64,000 nucleotides of DNA from an uncultured Flaviramulus sp. Its GTDB lineage: Bacteria; Bacteroidota; Bacteroidia; Flavobacteriales; Flavobacteriaceae. Every line of letters begins with the position of its first letter. Positions within the stretch are counted from its first letter, which is position 1. The position numbers were made by a program, and so were the translations under genes. Under the pieces are notes generated by a model that saw only the letters and a program-made list of their open reading frames with translations, was not told the origin of the DNA and searched no databases. Where the stretch lies: contig CANMUP010000001.1 in assembly GCA_947501105.1 (NCBI GenBank), positions 1 through 64,000 of the forward strand. Direction: 5' to 3'. Shown in pieces: positions 1 to 10,000 of the stretch.

Positions 1-118
1 ACGTAGAACTACGTATTTTTTTTATCGATTCTATACTATACTTTTACAGTGCTATTAATTAGTTCTTAGGGAGAATTATTGGAGGCTCTAAATTGTAATG
101 ATTTAGAGCTTTCTTTGT
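1..118 (+). ncRNA. Probable small RNA unit, copy 1 of a tandem pair
   Basis: Bases 1-77 are identical to 148-224. The unit opens with a palindrome (ACGTAG-AA-CTACGTA, cut by the window edge). It is followed by a T-run and a -7-like box TACTTTTA at 39-46, then about 30 conserved bases ending CTTAGGGAGAATT. A hairpin GCTCTAAAT/ATTTAGAGC and a T-rich tail follow at about 84-118. Seen directly: identity of the two units and the hairpin. Inferred: an activator-dependent promoter making an RNA of roughly 65 nt with its own terminator. No reading frame of note lies inside. It could instead be a repeated leader of an upstream gene outside the window. Confidence 0.5.
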
Positions 119-146
119 TTAATAAGAATATTGATTTTGATAAAAA

Positions 147-262
147 TACGTAGAACTACGTATTTTTTTTATCGATTCTATACTATACTTTTACAGTGCT
201 ATTAATTAGTTCTTAGGGAGAATTTTATTAAGGCTCTGTATTTTCATAATGCAGAGTCTTTA
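147..262 (+). ncRNA. Probable small RNA unit, copy 2 of a tandem pair
   Basis: Second unit. The full palindrome TACGTAGAACTACGTA lies at 147-162, the -7-like TACTTTTA at 186-193, and the conserved stretch runs to 224. The terminal hairpin has a different sequence from copy 1 (CTCTGTATT pairing AATGCAGAG, one G-U pair) but the same position and size. A stem kept while its sequence changes next to a perfectly kept body argues for RNA function. The palindrome centre lies 38.5 bases before the end of the -7 box, a usual place for an activator. Function unknown. Confidence 0.5.
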
Positions 263-309
263 ATTAAAAGAGAATTAATTTACCCCAAACCTGTCTTTAT
301 ATATACAAA

Positions 310-408
310 ATGGAAAGAAACAATACTCTTGAAAAATTTTTTGCAATAGGATTAATAATATTGGTCTTAATTGTAATTTCAATTAATATTCTTGTTACTT
401 TTTTTTAG
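310..408 (+). CDS. Small single-pass membrane peptide (32 aa)
   Basis: An ATG frame of 32 codons ends in TAG just before a strong terminator. The peptide starts with a short polar head (MERNNTLEKFF) and continues as one unbroken hydrophobic helix rich in Ile, Leu and Val, ending in TFF. This is the profile of a small one-helix membrane protein. It lies directly downstream of the two RNA-like units and could be regulated with them. No strong Shine-Dalgarno sequence is seen, which is normal for Bacteroidota. I do not recognise the family. A chance frame in AT-rich DNA cannot be excluded, but the amphipathic start plus clean helix makes coding plausible. Confidence 0.45.
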   Translation: MERNNTLEKFFAIGLIILVLIVISINILVTFF

Positions 409-442
409 TTTTAGTTAGTCTTTAAAAAAGAATTAATTGAAA

Positions 443-475
443 AAAAAAGCCACCTAAGAAGGTGGCTTTTTTTAT
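443..475. terminator. Bidirectional rho-independent terminator
   Basis: AAGCCACC (447-454) pairs with GGTGGCTT (461-468), with a run of A before and a run of T after. It can end transcription of the small peptide gene from the left and of sucB from the right. Confidence 0.85.
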
Positions 476-491
476 ATAGAAACTAAAGGCA

Positions 492-1709
492 TTAAAGCTC
501 TAATGCTTTTTTAATATCGTTGTTCATTAATAATTCTGTAGGGTTTTCTAATGCTTCCTTAACAGCTACTAAAAACCCAACACTTTCTTTACCATCAATA
601 ATTCTATGATCATAAGATAGCGCTACATACATAATAGGTCGAATTTCAACTTTTCCGTCGATAGCTACTGGTCGTTCAACAATATTATGCATCCCTAAAA
701 TACCACTTTGTGGTGGATTAATTATTGGTGTAGATAACATGCTTCCAAAAACACCTCCGTTAGAAATGGTGAATGTTCCTCCTGTCATTTCATCAACAGT
801 AATTTGCCCATCGCGTGCACGTATAGCTAATCTTTTCACTTCAGATTCAACACCTCTGAAACTTAAATTTTCAACATTTCTCATTACAGGAACCATAAGT
901 CCTTTTGGTCCAGAAACGGCAATACTAATATCGCAAAAATCATAAGAAATCATTTCTTTTCCATCAATCATAGAATTTACTGCCGGATACATTTTTAAAG
1001 CTCTAACAATCGCCAAAGTAAAGAAACTCATAAACCCTAAACCAACGCCGTGCTTTGCTTTAAAGGTTTCTTTATATTCACTTCGTAATGCAAAAATTGG
1101 CGACATATCAACCTCATTAAATGTGGTTAACATAGCTGTTGTATTTTTAGCTTCAACTAACCGTTCTGCCACTTTACGACGCAACATAGACATTTTACTT
1201 CTTGAAGTTCCTCTGTTTCCACCTGTTGGTGTTCCCATACTAGGCACAGCATTTACAGCATCTTCTTTAGTAATACGACCATCTTTTCCTGTTCCAGAAA
1301 CTGATGCTACATCTATTCCTTTTTCGGCCAAAACTTTTTTAGCGGCAGGACTTGCTGTTCCCGTAGCATATGTTTTGTTTTCATTTGTACTTGAACTAGC
1401 ACTTTTATTTTCAGCTTTTGGCGCTTCTTTCTTTTTTTCTTCTTTTACTGCATCGCCACCTTCTGGTTTTTCTGCACTAGTGTCAATTAAACAAACTACT
1501 GCTCCAACAGCAACTGCATCGCCTTCTTCCGCTTTAAGCGTAATTGTTCCGCTAGCCTCAGCAGGTAATTCAAGGGTTGCTTTATCACTATCTACCTCGG
1601 CAATAGCTTGGTCTTTTTCTACATAATCTCCATCTTCAACTAACCATGTTGCTATTTCCACTTCTGTAATAGATTCCCCTGGTGATGGTACTTTCATTTC
1701 TAAAATCAT
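492..1709 (-). CDS. sucB: 2-oxoglutarate dehydrogenase E2, dihydrolipoyl succinyltransferase
   Basis: This is the E2 core of the TCA-cycle 2-oxoglutarate dehydrogenase complex. It transfers succinyl from the lipoyl arm to CoA in the cytoplasm. The 405-residue length is normal. The N-terminal lipoyl domain (1-77) carries the lipoylated lysine in the DSDKA motif (K43). An Ala/Lys/Glu-rich linker follows, then a peripheral-subunit-binding domain (about 119-155, [14 protein letters not shown]...). The C-terminal catalytic domain ends with the signature YDHRIIDGK, with catalytic His368 and Asp372. The start [13 protein letters not shown] is chosen because the lipoyl domain begins there; Met5 is also possible. 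It lies 44 bases downstream of sucA on the same strand, so the two are probably one transcript, ended by the hairpin at 443-475. No E3 gene lies in this window. Confidence 0.96.
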   Translation of the reverse strand: MILEMKVPSPGESITEVEIATWLVEDGDYVEKDQAIAEVDSDKATLELPAEASGTITLKAEEGDAVAVGAVVCLIDTSAEKPEGGDAVKEEKKKEAPKAENKSASSSTNENKTYATGTASPAAKKVLAEKGIDVASVSGTGKDGRITKEDAVNAVPSMGTPTGGNRGTSRSKMSMLRRKVAERLVEAKNTTAMLTTFNEVDMSPIFALRSEYKETFKAKHGVGLGFMSFFTLAIVRALKMYPAVNSMIDGKEMISYDFCDISIAVSGPKGLMVPVMRNVENLSFRGVESEVKRLAIRARDGQITVDEMTGGTFTISNGGVFGSMLSTPIINPPQSGILGMHNIVERPVAIDGKVEIRPIMYVALSYDHRIIDGKESVGFLVAVKEALENPTELLMNNDIKKALEL

Positions 1710-1753
1710 GCTCTATAATTTGAATTGTATATGAATTTTATAAATATCACTTT

Positions 1754-4498
1754 TTAATTTTCGCTATTGAAAACAGCATTTATAACACGCTGTTGTCTTC
1801 TCTTATCTCTTGTACTAGATCCTGGTGCTGGTACAGAACTGTATGGTCTTGCGCAAACATCTAATTTAACCAAATCTATACGTTGCATAATATGGCTCCA
1901 AGCGCCCATGTTTTTTGGTTCTTCTTGTGCCCAAACATAATTTTCAACATTTGGATAACGATCTATCACTTGTTGAATTCTATCTAAATGTAACGGGAAT
2001 AATTGTTCTATTCTTACCAATGCTACATCATCATTATTCAATTTTTCTCTTTCAGCTAATAAATCGTAATAGAATTTTCCTGTACAGAATACTAATTTTT
2101 TTATGTTTTTTGGGTTTACTATATCGTCTATAACTTCTTCAAAAGTATTTGTTGCCAATTCTTTTATTGATGAAACCGCTTTAGGGTGACGTAACAAGCT
2201 TTTTGGTGTAAATACGATTAAAGGCTTTCTGAAATCGCGTTTCATTTGACGACGTAATAAATGGAACAAGTTTGCAGGTGTTGTACAATCTGCTACAATC
2301 ATATTGTCTTCTGCACACAATTGTAAATAACGTTCCATTCTTGCAGATGAATGCTCAGACCCTTGCCCTTCATATCCATGTGGCAATAATACAACAATAC
2401 CGTTTTGTGCTTTCCATTTATCTTCTGCTGCCGATAAATATTGATCGAAAATAATTTGAGCTCCATTACTAAAATCTCCAAACTGGGCTTCCCAAATAGT
2501 TAGAGTATTAGGATTGGCCATAGCATACCCATAATCGAACCCTAACACGCCATATTCTGATAAAAAGGAATTATAAATGTCCATTTTACCCTTGTTTTCT
2601 GGGTTTGTATTTAGCAGATTTATACGTTCTTCTGAAATCTCATCTCTTAAAATAGCATGACGATGACTAAAAGTACCTCGTTCTACATCTTGCCCAGAAA
2701 TACGGATATTAAAACCTTCTTCCATCAAACTACCATAAGCCAAGGTTTCTGCCATTCCCCAATCAAGCATATCTGTTTCAAAAACCATTTTTGCCCGACC
2801 ATCTAAAATGCGTTCTGCTTTACGTAAAAACTTAACACCTTTTGGTACGGTTGAAACCACTTTTGATATATGCTCTAATTTATCTTTAGGATAACTTGTA
2901 TTAACCGTTTCTAGCATCGTATCAATTCCTTTACGCTCAAACGCAGTCCATCGTTCTTGCATAAACTCTCTAACTTTAGATGACTCGGCTTCTTTTGATT
3001 TTGAATATTCTCGTTCTAAAGTATCCTTAAAGTTTGATACTATGTTGTCTAAGTATGTTTTATCAATAGTATTTTCCTCTATAAGTTTATCTGAATAGAT
3101 TTTAAAAGGATTTGAATGCTTTGATATATTTTTGTATAATTTTGGTTGTGTAAACCTAGGCTCATCACCTTCATTATGACCGTACTTTCTATATCCTAAT
3201 AAATCAATATACACATCTTTTTTGTAGCGCATTCTGTATTCTAAAGCCATTTCTATTGCATGCACAACAGCTTCTGCATCATCAGCATTTACGTGTAAAA
3301 CTGGTGATAGCGTTACTTTTGCAACATCGGTACAGTAAGTACTAGAACGGGCATCTAAATAATTGGTTGTAAACCCTATTTGATTGTTTACAACAATATG
3401 GATTGTTCCTCCTGTTTTATACCCACTAAGTTGACTCATTTGTGCCACTTCGTAAACAATACCTTGCCCAGCAATAGCCGCGTCACCATGTACAATTATT
3501 GGAATTATTTTTGAATCATCTCCTGCATAATCAGAATCTATTTTTGCTCTAGTAATTCCTTCAGCTACTGAGGCAACAGTTTCTAAATGTGATGGATTTG
3601 GAACCAAATTCATCTTGATATTCTTTCCGTTTTGGTAGGTTTTATCAAGCGTTAGTCCTAAATGATATTTTACATCTCCATCAATGTTTTCGTCTTCAAA
3701 ATCTTTACCATCAAACTCGCTAAAGAGTTCTCTTAATGGTTTTCTAAAAATATTTACGAGTGTACTTAATCGCCCTCTATGTGCCATTCCTAAAACACAT
3801 TCTTTTACGCCATATTTTTCGACAGCGTAATAAAGCACATTACTTAAGGCTGGGATTAATGATTCGCCACCTTCTAATGAAAAACGCTTTTGACCAACAT
3901 ATTTAGTTTGTAAAAAGCTTTCAAAAGTAACAGCTTGGTTTAATTTTGAAAGAATATATTTTTTTGTATCAACCGAGTAGTTAGGTTGATTATCGTTTTC
4001 GTTTAACTGATTTTGCCACCACTTTATAACTTCTGGATTACGCAAATACATGTATTCTATACCGATAGAGCTGCAATAAATGTCCTCTAAATGCACAACT
4101 ATTTCACGCAAAGTTTTTGCTCCAATGCCTAAAATGTCGCCAGCACTAAATACGGTATCTAAATCCCCTTCAGTTAGTCCAAAATTACTAATATCTAAAG
4201 TAGGCGTATATGCTCTACGTTCTCTTACAGGGTTTGTTTTTGTAAATAAATGCCCGCGCATTCTATAACCGTCAATAAGTTTTACTACTTGAAACTCTTT
4301 TTGAACATGTTCTGGAATTTGAGCAGAAACCCCCTCAACAATTTCTCCTTCTAATCCGTAATTCTCAGAACCAAAATCATAACCTTGGAAAAAGGCTCTC
4401 CAACTTGGTTCTACTGCATCAGGATTTTGTAAATATTGCTCGTATAAATCAGCAAAATATGCTGTGTGTGCTGCGTTTAAAAATGAAAATTTATCCAT
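1754..4498 (-). CDS. sucA: 2-oxoglutarate dehydrogenase E1
   Basis: Thiamine-diphosphate-dependent E1, which decarboxylates 2-oxoglutarate and succinylates the E2 lipoyl arm. At 914 residues it is full length. The N-terminal segment (MDKFSFLNAAHTAYFADLYE) is the usual E2-binding tail of OdhA/SucA. The middle carries the ThDP-binding region (HGDAAIAGQGIVYE) and AHRGRLSTLVNI. The C-terminal transketolase-like part contains LPHGYEGQGSEHSSAR and ends with the EEPKNMGAW motif. A TAnnTTTG box on this strand (CAAAAATA read on the plus strand at 4539-4546) gives an expected start site about 36 bases before the ATG. It is cotranscribed with sucB. Confidence 0.97.
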   Translation of the reverse strand: MDKFSFLNAAHTAYFADLYEQYLQNPDAVEPSWRAFFQGYDFGSENYGLEGEIVEGVSAQIPEHVQKEFQVVKLIDGYRMRGHLFTKTNPVRERRAYTPTLDISNFGLTEGDLDTVFSAGDILGIGAKTLREIVVHLEDIYCSSIGIEYMYLRNPEVIKWWQNQLNENDNQPNYSVDTKKYILSKLNQAVTFESFLQTKYVGQKRFSLEGGESLIPALSNVLYYAVEKYGVKECVLGMAHRGRLSTLVNIFRKPLRELFSEFDGKDFEDENIDGDVKYHLGLTLDKTYQNGKNIKMNLVPNPSHLETVASVAEGITRAKIDSDYAGDDSKIIPIIVHGDAAIAGQGIVYEVAQMSQLSGYKTGGTIHIVVNNQIGFTTNYLDARSSTYCTDVAKVTLSPVLHVNADDAEAVVHAIEMALEYRMRYKKDVYIDLLGYRKYGHNEGDEPRFTQPKLYKNISKHSNPFKIYSDKLIEENTIDKTYLDNIVSNFKDTLEREYSKSKEAESSKVREFMQERWTAFERKGIDTMLETVNTSYPKDKLEHISKVVSTVPKGVKFLRKAERILDGRAKMVFETDMLDWGMAETLAYGSLMEEGFNIRISGQDVERGTFSHRHAILRDEISEERINLLNTNPENKGKMDIYNSFLSEYGVLGFDYGYAMANPNTLTIWEAQFGDFSNGAQIIFDQYLSAAEDKWKAQNGIVVLLPHGYEGQGSEHSSARMERYLQLCAEDNMIVADCTTPANLFHLLRRQMKRDFRKPLIVFTPKSLLRHPKAVSSIKELATNTFEEVIDDIVNPKNIKKLVFCTGKFYYDLLAEREKLNNDDVALVRIEQLFPLHLDRIQQVIDRYPNVENYVWAQEEPKNMGAWSHIMQRIDLVKLDVCARPYSSVPAPGSSTRDKRRQQRVINAVFNSEN

Positions 4499-4538
4499 TA
4501 TTATTTTTAATACCGTAAAGGTTAGTCAAAATATTTTT

Positions 4539-4546
4539 CAAAAATA
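4539..4546 (-). promoter_or_regulatory. -7 box of the sucAB promoter
   Basis: On the minus strand this reads TATTTTTG, a perfect TAnnTTTG. No well-spaced -33 TTG was found, so only the -7 element is supported. Confidence 0.5.
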
Positions 4547-4656
4547 CAACTTTTACTAAAATTAGATGTTTCTTTTATTATATTTATAAGAATTATCAAC
4601 TGATTAAAAAATAAACAGTTAATCTGTATTAAATTTTTGATTATTTCTCATTTTAT

Positions 4657-5187
4657 ATGGTTACCTATTCATTTATAAGTAAAAAAACTAGACTTGTTTT
4701 TTTAACGCTTTTTATAAGTTCAAATATTTTAATTGCTCAACAGCAAAGCAGTGAGTTCTGGGACCATGTTAGATTTGGTGGAGGTATTGGATTAAGCTTT
4801 GGTGACGGATATTTTAGTGGTACCATTGCCCCTAGTTCTATTTATGAATTTGATGATAATTTAGCACTTGGTTTTGGGCTTAATGCTACGTTTAACAAAC
4901 AGACAAATGTTTATAAATCTACCATTTTAGGCGGTAGCTTAATTGGGTTATTTAGTGTTATACCTGAATTACAACTTTCTGCAGAGTTTGAAGAACTTAA
5001 TGTTAACAGAACCTACGACGTTAATTTAAACTTAGATAAAGAAAATTATTGGGTTCCTGCTTTATTTGTTGGGGCAGGCTATAGAAATGGCAATGTAACT
5101 TTTGGTGTTAGATATGATATTTTATATGATGCTGATAAAAGTATTTATGCTGATCCGTGGGCTCCTTTTGTTCGGTTTTATTTTTAG
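4657..5187 (+). CDS. Small exported barrel-like protein next to sucA
   Basis: A 176-residue protein. The first 27 residues form a signal peptide (basic stretch SKKTR, then VFLTLFISSNILIA, cut before QQQ). The mature part alternates Gly and aromatic residues (FGGGIGLSFGDGYF, YRNGNVTFGVRYDILYD) and ends in FVRFYF, an aromatic C-terminus typical of outer-membrane beta-barrels. In other Flavobacteriaceae a homologous small protein beside the E1 gene is often labelled alpha-ketoglutarate decarboxylase. Nothing in this sequence (no ThDP motif, far too short) supports that. It is divergent from sucA, with about 158 bases between. Role unknown. Confidence 0.75.
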   Translation: MVTYSFISKKTRLVFLTLFISSNILIAQQQSSEFWDHVRFGGGIGLSFGDGYFSGTIAPSSIYEFDDNLALGFGLNATFNKQTNVYKSTILGGSLIGLFSVIPELQLSAEFEELNVNRTYDVNLNLDKENYWVPALFVGAGYRNGNVTFGVRYDILYDADKSIYADPWAPFVRFYF

Positions 5188-5202
5188 CAAATGAAAATTA
5201 AA

Positions 5203-5227
5203 CCTCTGATTTAAAAACAACCAGAGG
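5203..5227. terminator. Weak convergent terminator
   Basis: CCTCTG (5203-5208) pairs with CAGAGG (5222-5227) between two convergent genes. The A-run to its right would serve the leftward gene poorly, so it is a weak candidate. Confidence 0.35.
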
Positions 5228-5260
5228 CATAATGAAAAAAAACTAACTCAAATAAAAATA

Positions 5261-7084
5261 CTATTTAGTGTACGCCATAATTTCTGCAATTGCTGCATTA
5301 TTGGTACCGTCGTGGGATGCTTTCACTATAATTTTTAAGTATCTAAAAGTTTTAGCTTCTGCTAAATCTATATCTTGCTCTGTAGCTATATTTTGTAATG
5401 TAAAATCACCCATACTTTCCCAGGTAGCATTATCGGTACTTATCTGTATTTCAATATCCTTTACGGCTCTAGACAATGTTTGTCTTTGAACAAATCTTAT
5501 TCCTTCTACTTCTGTTTCTGCTCCCATATCTATAACAATATGATGTGGTGCCGTAGCAGTACAACCACTCCAACAAGAATGCCAGTAAGTATCTAGATTT
5601 TCATCTAAAATATCAGCAGCTCTACCTGTATCTCCTTCACCTCCTTTATCTTCTTGAGTACTAAAATCTGAAACTGTCCAAGCACTTCTGCCTAACAATG
5701 TTACTGGTGTAGATGGCTCAGGAAGTTTAGGTACTTCTAATGAAGAAAAATCAATATTTGGTAAAACCCCTGACGCCGTTCTTGCAAAAGATGTATTAGG
5801 TTGCACATTGGCGTTAAAAAATCCACAATTCTTTAAAAAGAATTTATTCCCATTTGTACCTCCTTCAAAGTCTAACCTATCTCCATTAGTAGCTGTTGCG
5901 TCCGCAGTAAATGTACCGTTTGTCATTTCTACCCATGTATTATCGGTAGTATATGCCCATTGATTTCCGTAATTTACTTTTCTGGAAAGATACCCAGTAC
6001 TCGGATTAAAATTTTCCAAGAACGAATGTAATCTTGATAAATAAGTATCAGTTTTAGGTCTTCTCAAGCTAGCAATTAATTGCCAATCATTAACTTCTGG
6101 ATCATAAAAATATCCTGTATAATCTGTTGATCCAGAAACACTAGAAGGTTCTCCTTTTAGTAAAAACTTGTATGTTACACCAGCTTTCCAATCTACATCA
6201 ATAAAAGATTGTATCCCAGAACCTTCATTACCAAAATCCTGAACAGTTACACCTGTTCCGTTTCCTAAATTAGTAACCTTATAATCTTCAGGAATTTGAT
6301 TAGGATCATCGGTACTAAAGGCACTCCATATTGAAAATAGAACTCGCCTTTCTGTAGCTGAATTAACTTGCATTCCAAAATAACCTTGAGCATGGCCATT
6401 AGCCATAAAGAATGTACCTAACTGATCTTCTCCTTCAGGAACTGTAACCTCGTTGTAAAACCACTGTACGTCTTTCCCTTCTGGTTCATCGTATCCCATG
6501 TGTACAGATGGCCCTCTTCTTCCAAAGTAAAAATTGTTTGTAGGAACAAATGTAATTCCAGCGCTTATTGCAGATCCTCCAAAAAGAATCTCATTAATAT
6601 CACCAAAATAGTCTCCAGATTTTTCTAATCCCTTAATTTCAATATAATTATATCCTTCAGGCACTGTAAACGCTCCAACCTCTTCAGTTTTATAAGTACT
6701 ATTGGAAACAGTTATTTCTTTTGAAACGTTACCCACAGTAACCTTTATTTTAGATGTCTCTGGTGATTTAATTTTTAATCCTATATTTAATTTCCCAGCG
6801 CCTGTTTTAACATAAGTATGAATAACATCATCTAAAGATGTCCAATTATGTATCCCAGAATCGGATACAACACTATTGTCTTGAGCTAGATTATTTATTA
6901 CCCAACTGTTTGATCCTATAGGAATTGATTTCGTTAACTCTAATGCTTCTGTTACTTCTTCTAATTCCGATTCTGTAGGGTTGTCGTGTTGAGAACATGA
7001 GTTACAAGAAATTAAAATATTAATTAAGAATATTAAAAGGAGATTAGAACTCCATAAGTTCATTCGCTTTTTTACTATATACAT
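5261..7084 (-). CDS. Lipoprotein with DUF5077, DUF3472 and discoidin (F5/8 C) domains
   Basis: 607 residues. The signal peptide ends in a lipobox, ILISC with Cys27, so a lipid-anchored envelope protein is predicted. About 50-165 resembles DUF5077, about 165-450 resembles DUF3472 (GRRGPSVHMGYD, SLRRPKTDTYLSRLHSFLENF, KNCGFFNAN). About 467-606 is an F5/8 type C (discoidin, CBM32-like) domain with WTVSDFSTQE and TYWHSCWSG. The discoidin domain is closely similar to the C-terminus of the metallopeptidase at 20941-22530, so both probably bind the same glycan. It is last gene of the leftward SusCD operon, one base from the FG-GAP gene. DUF3472 proteins are common in such loci; the enzymatic role is not established here. 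Confidence 0.82.
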   Translation of the reverse strand: MYIVKKRMNLWSSNLLLIFLINILISCNSCSQHDNPTESELEEVTEALELTKSIPIGSNSWVINNLAQDNSVVSDSGIHNWTSLDDVIHTYVKTGAGKLNIGLKIKSPETSKIKVTVGNVSKEITVSNSTYKTEEVGAFTVPEGYNYIEIKGLEKSGDYFGDINEILFGGSAISAGITFVPTNNFYFGRRGPSVHMGYDEPEGKDVQWFYNEVTVPEGEDQLGTFFMANGHAQGYFGMQVNSATERRVLFSIWSAFSTDDPNQIPEDYKVTNLGNGTGVTVQDFGNEGSGIQSFIDVDWKAGVTYKFLLKGEPSSVSGSTDYTGYFYDPEVNDWQLIASLRRPKTDTYLSRLHSFLENFNPSTGYLSRKVNYGNQWAYTTDNTWVEMTNGTFTADATATNGDRLDFEGGTNGNKFFLKNCGFFNANVQPNTSFARTASGVLPNIDFSSLEVPKLPEPSTPVTLLGRSAWTVSDFSTQEDKGGEGDTGRAADILDENLDTYWHSCWSGCTATAPHHIVIDMGAETEVEGIRFVQRQTLSRAVKDIEIQISTDNATWESMGDFTLQNIATEQDIDLAEAKTFRYLKIIVKASHDGTNNAAIAEIMAYTK

Positions 7085-7085
7085 G

Positions 7086-10000
7086 TTATAAATTATTAGA
7101 AACTTTATATAATTGATGTTTATCGTTATTGTTAGAAATCAGTACAAGATTACCTTCTGCTGTTTTTAGATAGGTTAGAGCTCTAACATCAAAATCGGCA
7201 TAGAAGCCTATTTGTTTATTTGACACATGTTTGAAACCCTCAGTTGCAGTTCCATTTAAAAACACACCTATTCCTGCATCAGCACGTGTTGTTTCAACCT
7301 CAGAATGATAATTATTTCCTGCCATTAAAAGGTCTTTAATATTATCTCCATCAAAGTCTTTATAAATAATACTGTTAATAGGGGCTGTTTGTGCTTCAAT
7401 TGGAAATGCAGAAAAGCTAAATTGATTATTCCCTTCATTTAAAAAAATACCCGATTGAAATTCTGTAGCTTCATAATGCAATGACGAATTAATATCCTCT
7501 CCTAGAATGCCTTCCAAATCTGAGTTTGCAAAATCAGTATATGTTTTAATCTTTTCTTTTAAAAATGGCATTTGTTGTGAGGTACAAGATTTGCCTCTTA
7601 CAGGAACTTGTTTTGAATTGTAATATTTAGCCAGCACAATATCTTCTATTCCGTTATTATCAAAATCATTTGTATATACGTGAAATGGTTTTTCTTTTGA
7701 AGCATGAAATTTATAATTAAGCCCTAAGTTACCAGCAATAATATCTTTGTCTCCATCACCATCAATATCTTCGATTAGAATTTTATTCCACCACCCTTTT
7801 ACTAATGCTAAATCAGAAAAATTATAATCTCTGGAAAGATGTCCACTGTTATTTACAAAAACTTCGATTCCCATCCACTCTCCAGTTATAATTAAATCTA
7901 AATCATTGTCATTATCTATATCATTCCATTGGGCATCTGTTACCATTCCTACTTTTTCAACATCCTGAGCATATTGTTTTGTGCCATCACTAAAAGTTCC
8001 TTTTTTATTAATAAGAAGATAACTAAAGGGCGCATATGGGTATTTTCCAGGAATAACACGACTGCCTACAAAAAGATCTATGTCACCATCATTATCATAA
8101 TCTGAAGCTCTTACAATAGAACCTGATGATTTTAATATTGGTAGCTTTGAGTTGGAACGTTTAAAATTGTAATTACCATGATTAATATAAAGTCTGTCTT
8201 CAAGTAAATCTGAATCTTCTTCAAATTCATAACTTCCGCTTACTACATATAAATCGTTGTCACCATCATTGTCAGCATCAAAAAAACAGGCAGAAACATC
8301 TTCGTATTTGCTGTCTTTTATAAAATCTGACACAGATATTGCTTTAAAATCCCCTTCTCTATTCCCTATTAATAATTGAGCAGATTGCTGGCGTGCCCCG
8401 CCTATAAAGATATCATCTATTCCATCTCCATTTAAATCTGTGGATGCAACTGCGGGACCTGTTTGTGATAGCTTATGAGGTAACAATAATTGTTTATCAT
8501 AATCTTTAAAAGATATTTCTTGGTGTGAAAAATCAAAGTCGTATTCAGCAAATAATTTTTCTTTTTTAGCAGGACTTGTATTTTCTGCAAGCTTAATACT
8601 TTCAGAATGGCTAACTGTTAAGGTTTGATTAGTCTTAACATCATTTAAAGTTTGCGTTTTGCCATCATTCCAAATAATTTCCACTCTTGGAATTGTAGTA
8701 TCTAGTCCCAAACCAAAGTGCAGCGTGTTTGACACTGAAGACAAATAACCTCTGGCGTTTACTAATTCTCTTGTTAATACCTGCCCATTATTTTGATGTA
8801 TTTTGACTATCGTACCTATTCCAAATTTATTTTTTGTTGTTCCTTTAAACTTAAATTTTAAATATCTGTTTTGTGTTAAAGTTGTAGCGTTGTTGCGTAG
8901 TATAGTAGCGTTTTCATCTAAATTATTTGTAACAATATCTAAATCGCCATCATTATCTAAATCTACATATACAGCACCATTTGAAAAACTAGGAGGTTCA
9001 TCTGCCCAATCATCTGTTTTATTATCAAACTGTAAATTACCTTTGTTTTTAAACAAATAGTTAGTAAGCTTTTGCTGTGGTAATTTTTGGGTAAAATCAA
9101 AAAAATCTTTTTCTGTTAAAGTTGATTTGTTGGCATCAATATATTTGTTAATCTCTATATTAGTGTCTCTATCTACAACATCTCTGTAAATACCATTTGT
9201 TATATAAATATCGTTTAATCCATCTAAATCAAAATCTGCCATAAGCGATGCCCAGCTCCAATCGGTTTTTGCAACCCCAGACATATTTGCTACTTCACTA
9301 AAAGTACCATTACCATTGTTTATCTGCATAACATTATGCATGTATTGGTGATGATAATCTTTATCGACCATGTCTTGAAATCGATCAATAGACATCATAG
9401 ACATAGTAGTTTTTGATCGGATATAATCATCTGGACTCATATCCAATACCAATAAATCTGACAGACCATCATTATTAATATCAGCTATATCACTACCCAT
9501 ACTATAATAAGAGATGTGTTTAAATAAATGGTTTCGACCATCTTTAAAAGTACCATCACCATTATTTATATAAGCGAAATCTGGTCCAATAAAATCGTTA
9601 GACACATAAATATCTGGCCAACCATCATTATTAAGATCTCCAACTTGTGCATTTAGCCCAAATCCTAAATCTGGCATGATTCCAGCTTTTAAAGAAACAT
9701 CTGTAAAATGTCCGTTACCATCATTATTATACAACTTATCGCTACCCTTAAATGTTTTGGTTTCTTCGCTTTGTTGAATTTTTTCTAGATCAACTAATTT
9801 TCCTGACAATGCAAATCCTGAAGGTGCATTGGCTATGTAAACATCTAAATCACCATCTTTATCATAATCAAAAAATGTTGATGCTATAGATCTATTAATT
9901 TCGGCTAAACCATATGCGTTAGCCTGCTCTGAGAATGTAAGATCTCCATTATTTATATAAAGCATATTGGCTAATCTTTCGTCTCCTTTGTACCACCCTG

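Noticed and set aside
1-224. Possible CRISPR or VNTR array
   Set aside because: Only two copies, 77-base repeats, with a hairpin-containing spacer; better explained as duplicated RNA-like units.
1123-1626. Antisense open frame over sucB, and similar long opposite-strand frames over sucA, nosF, norQ and others
   Set aside because: No start context, signal or family resemblance; shadows of strong codon bias in the real genes.
4657-5187. Alpha-ketoglutarate decarboxylase label
   Set aside because: The protein is 176 residues with a signal peptide and barrel-like ending and has no ThDP motifs; the label seems to come only from proximity to sucA.
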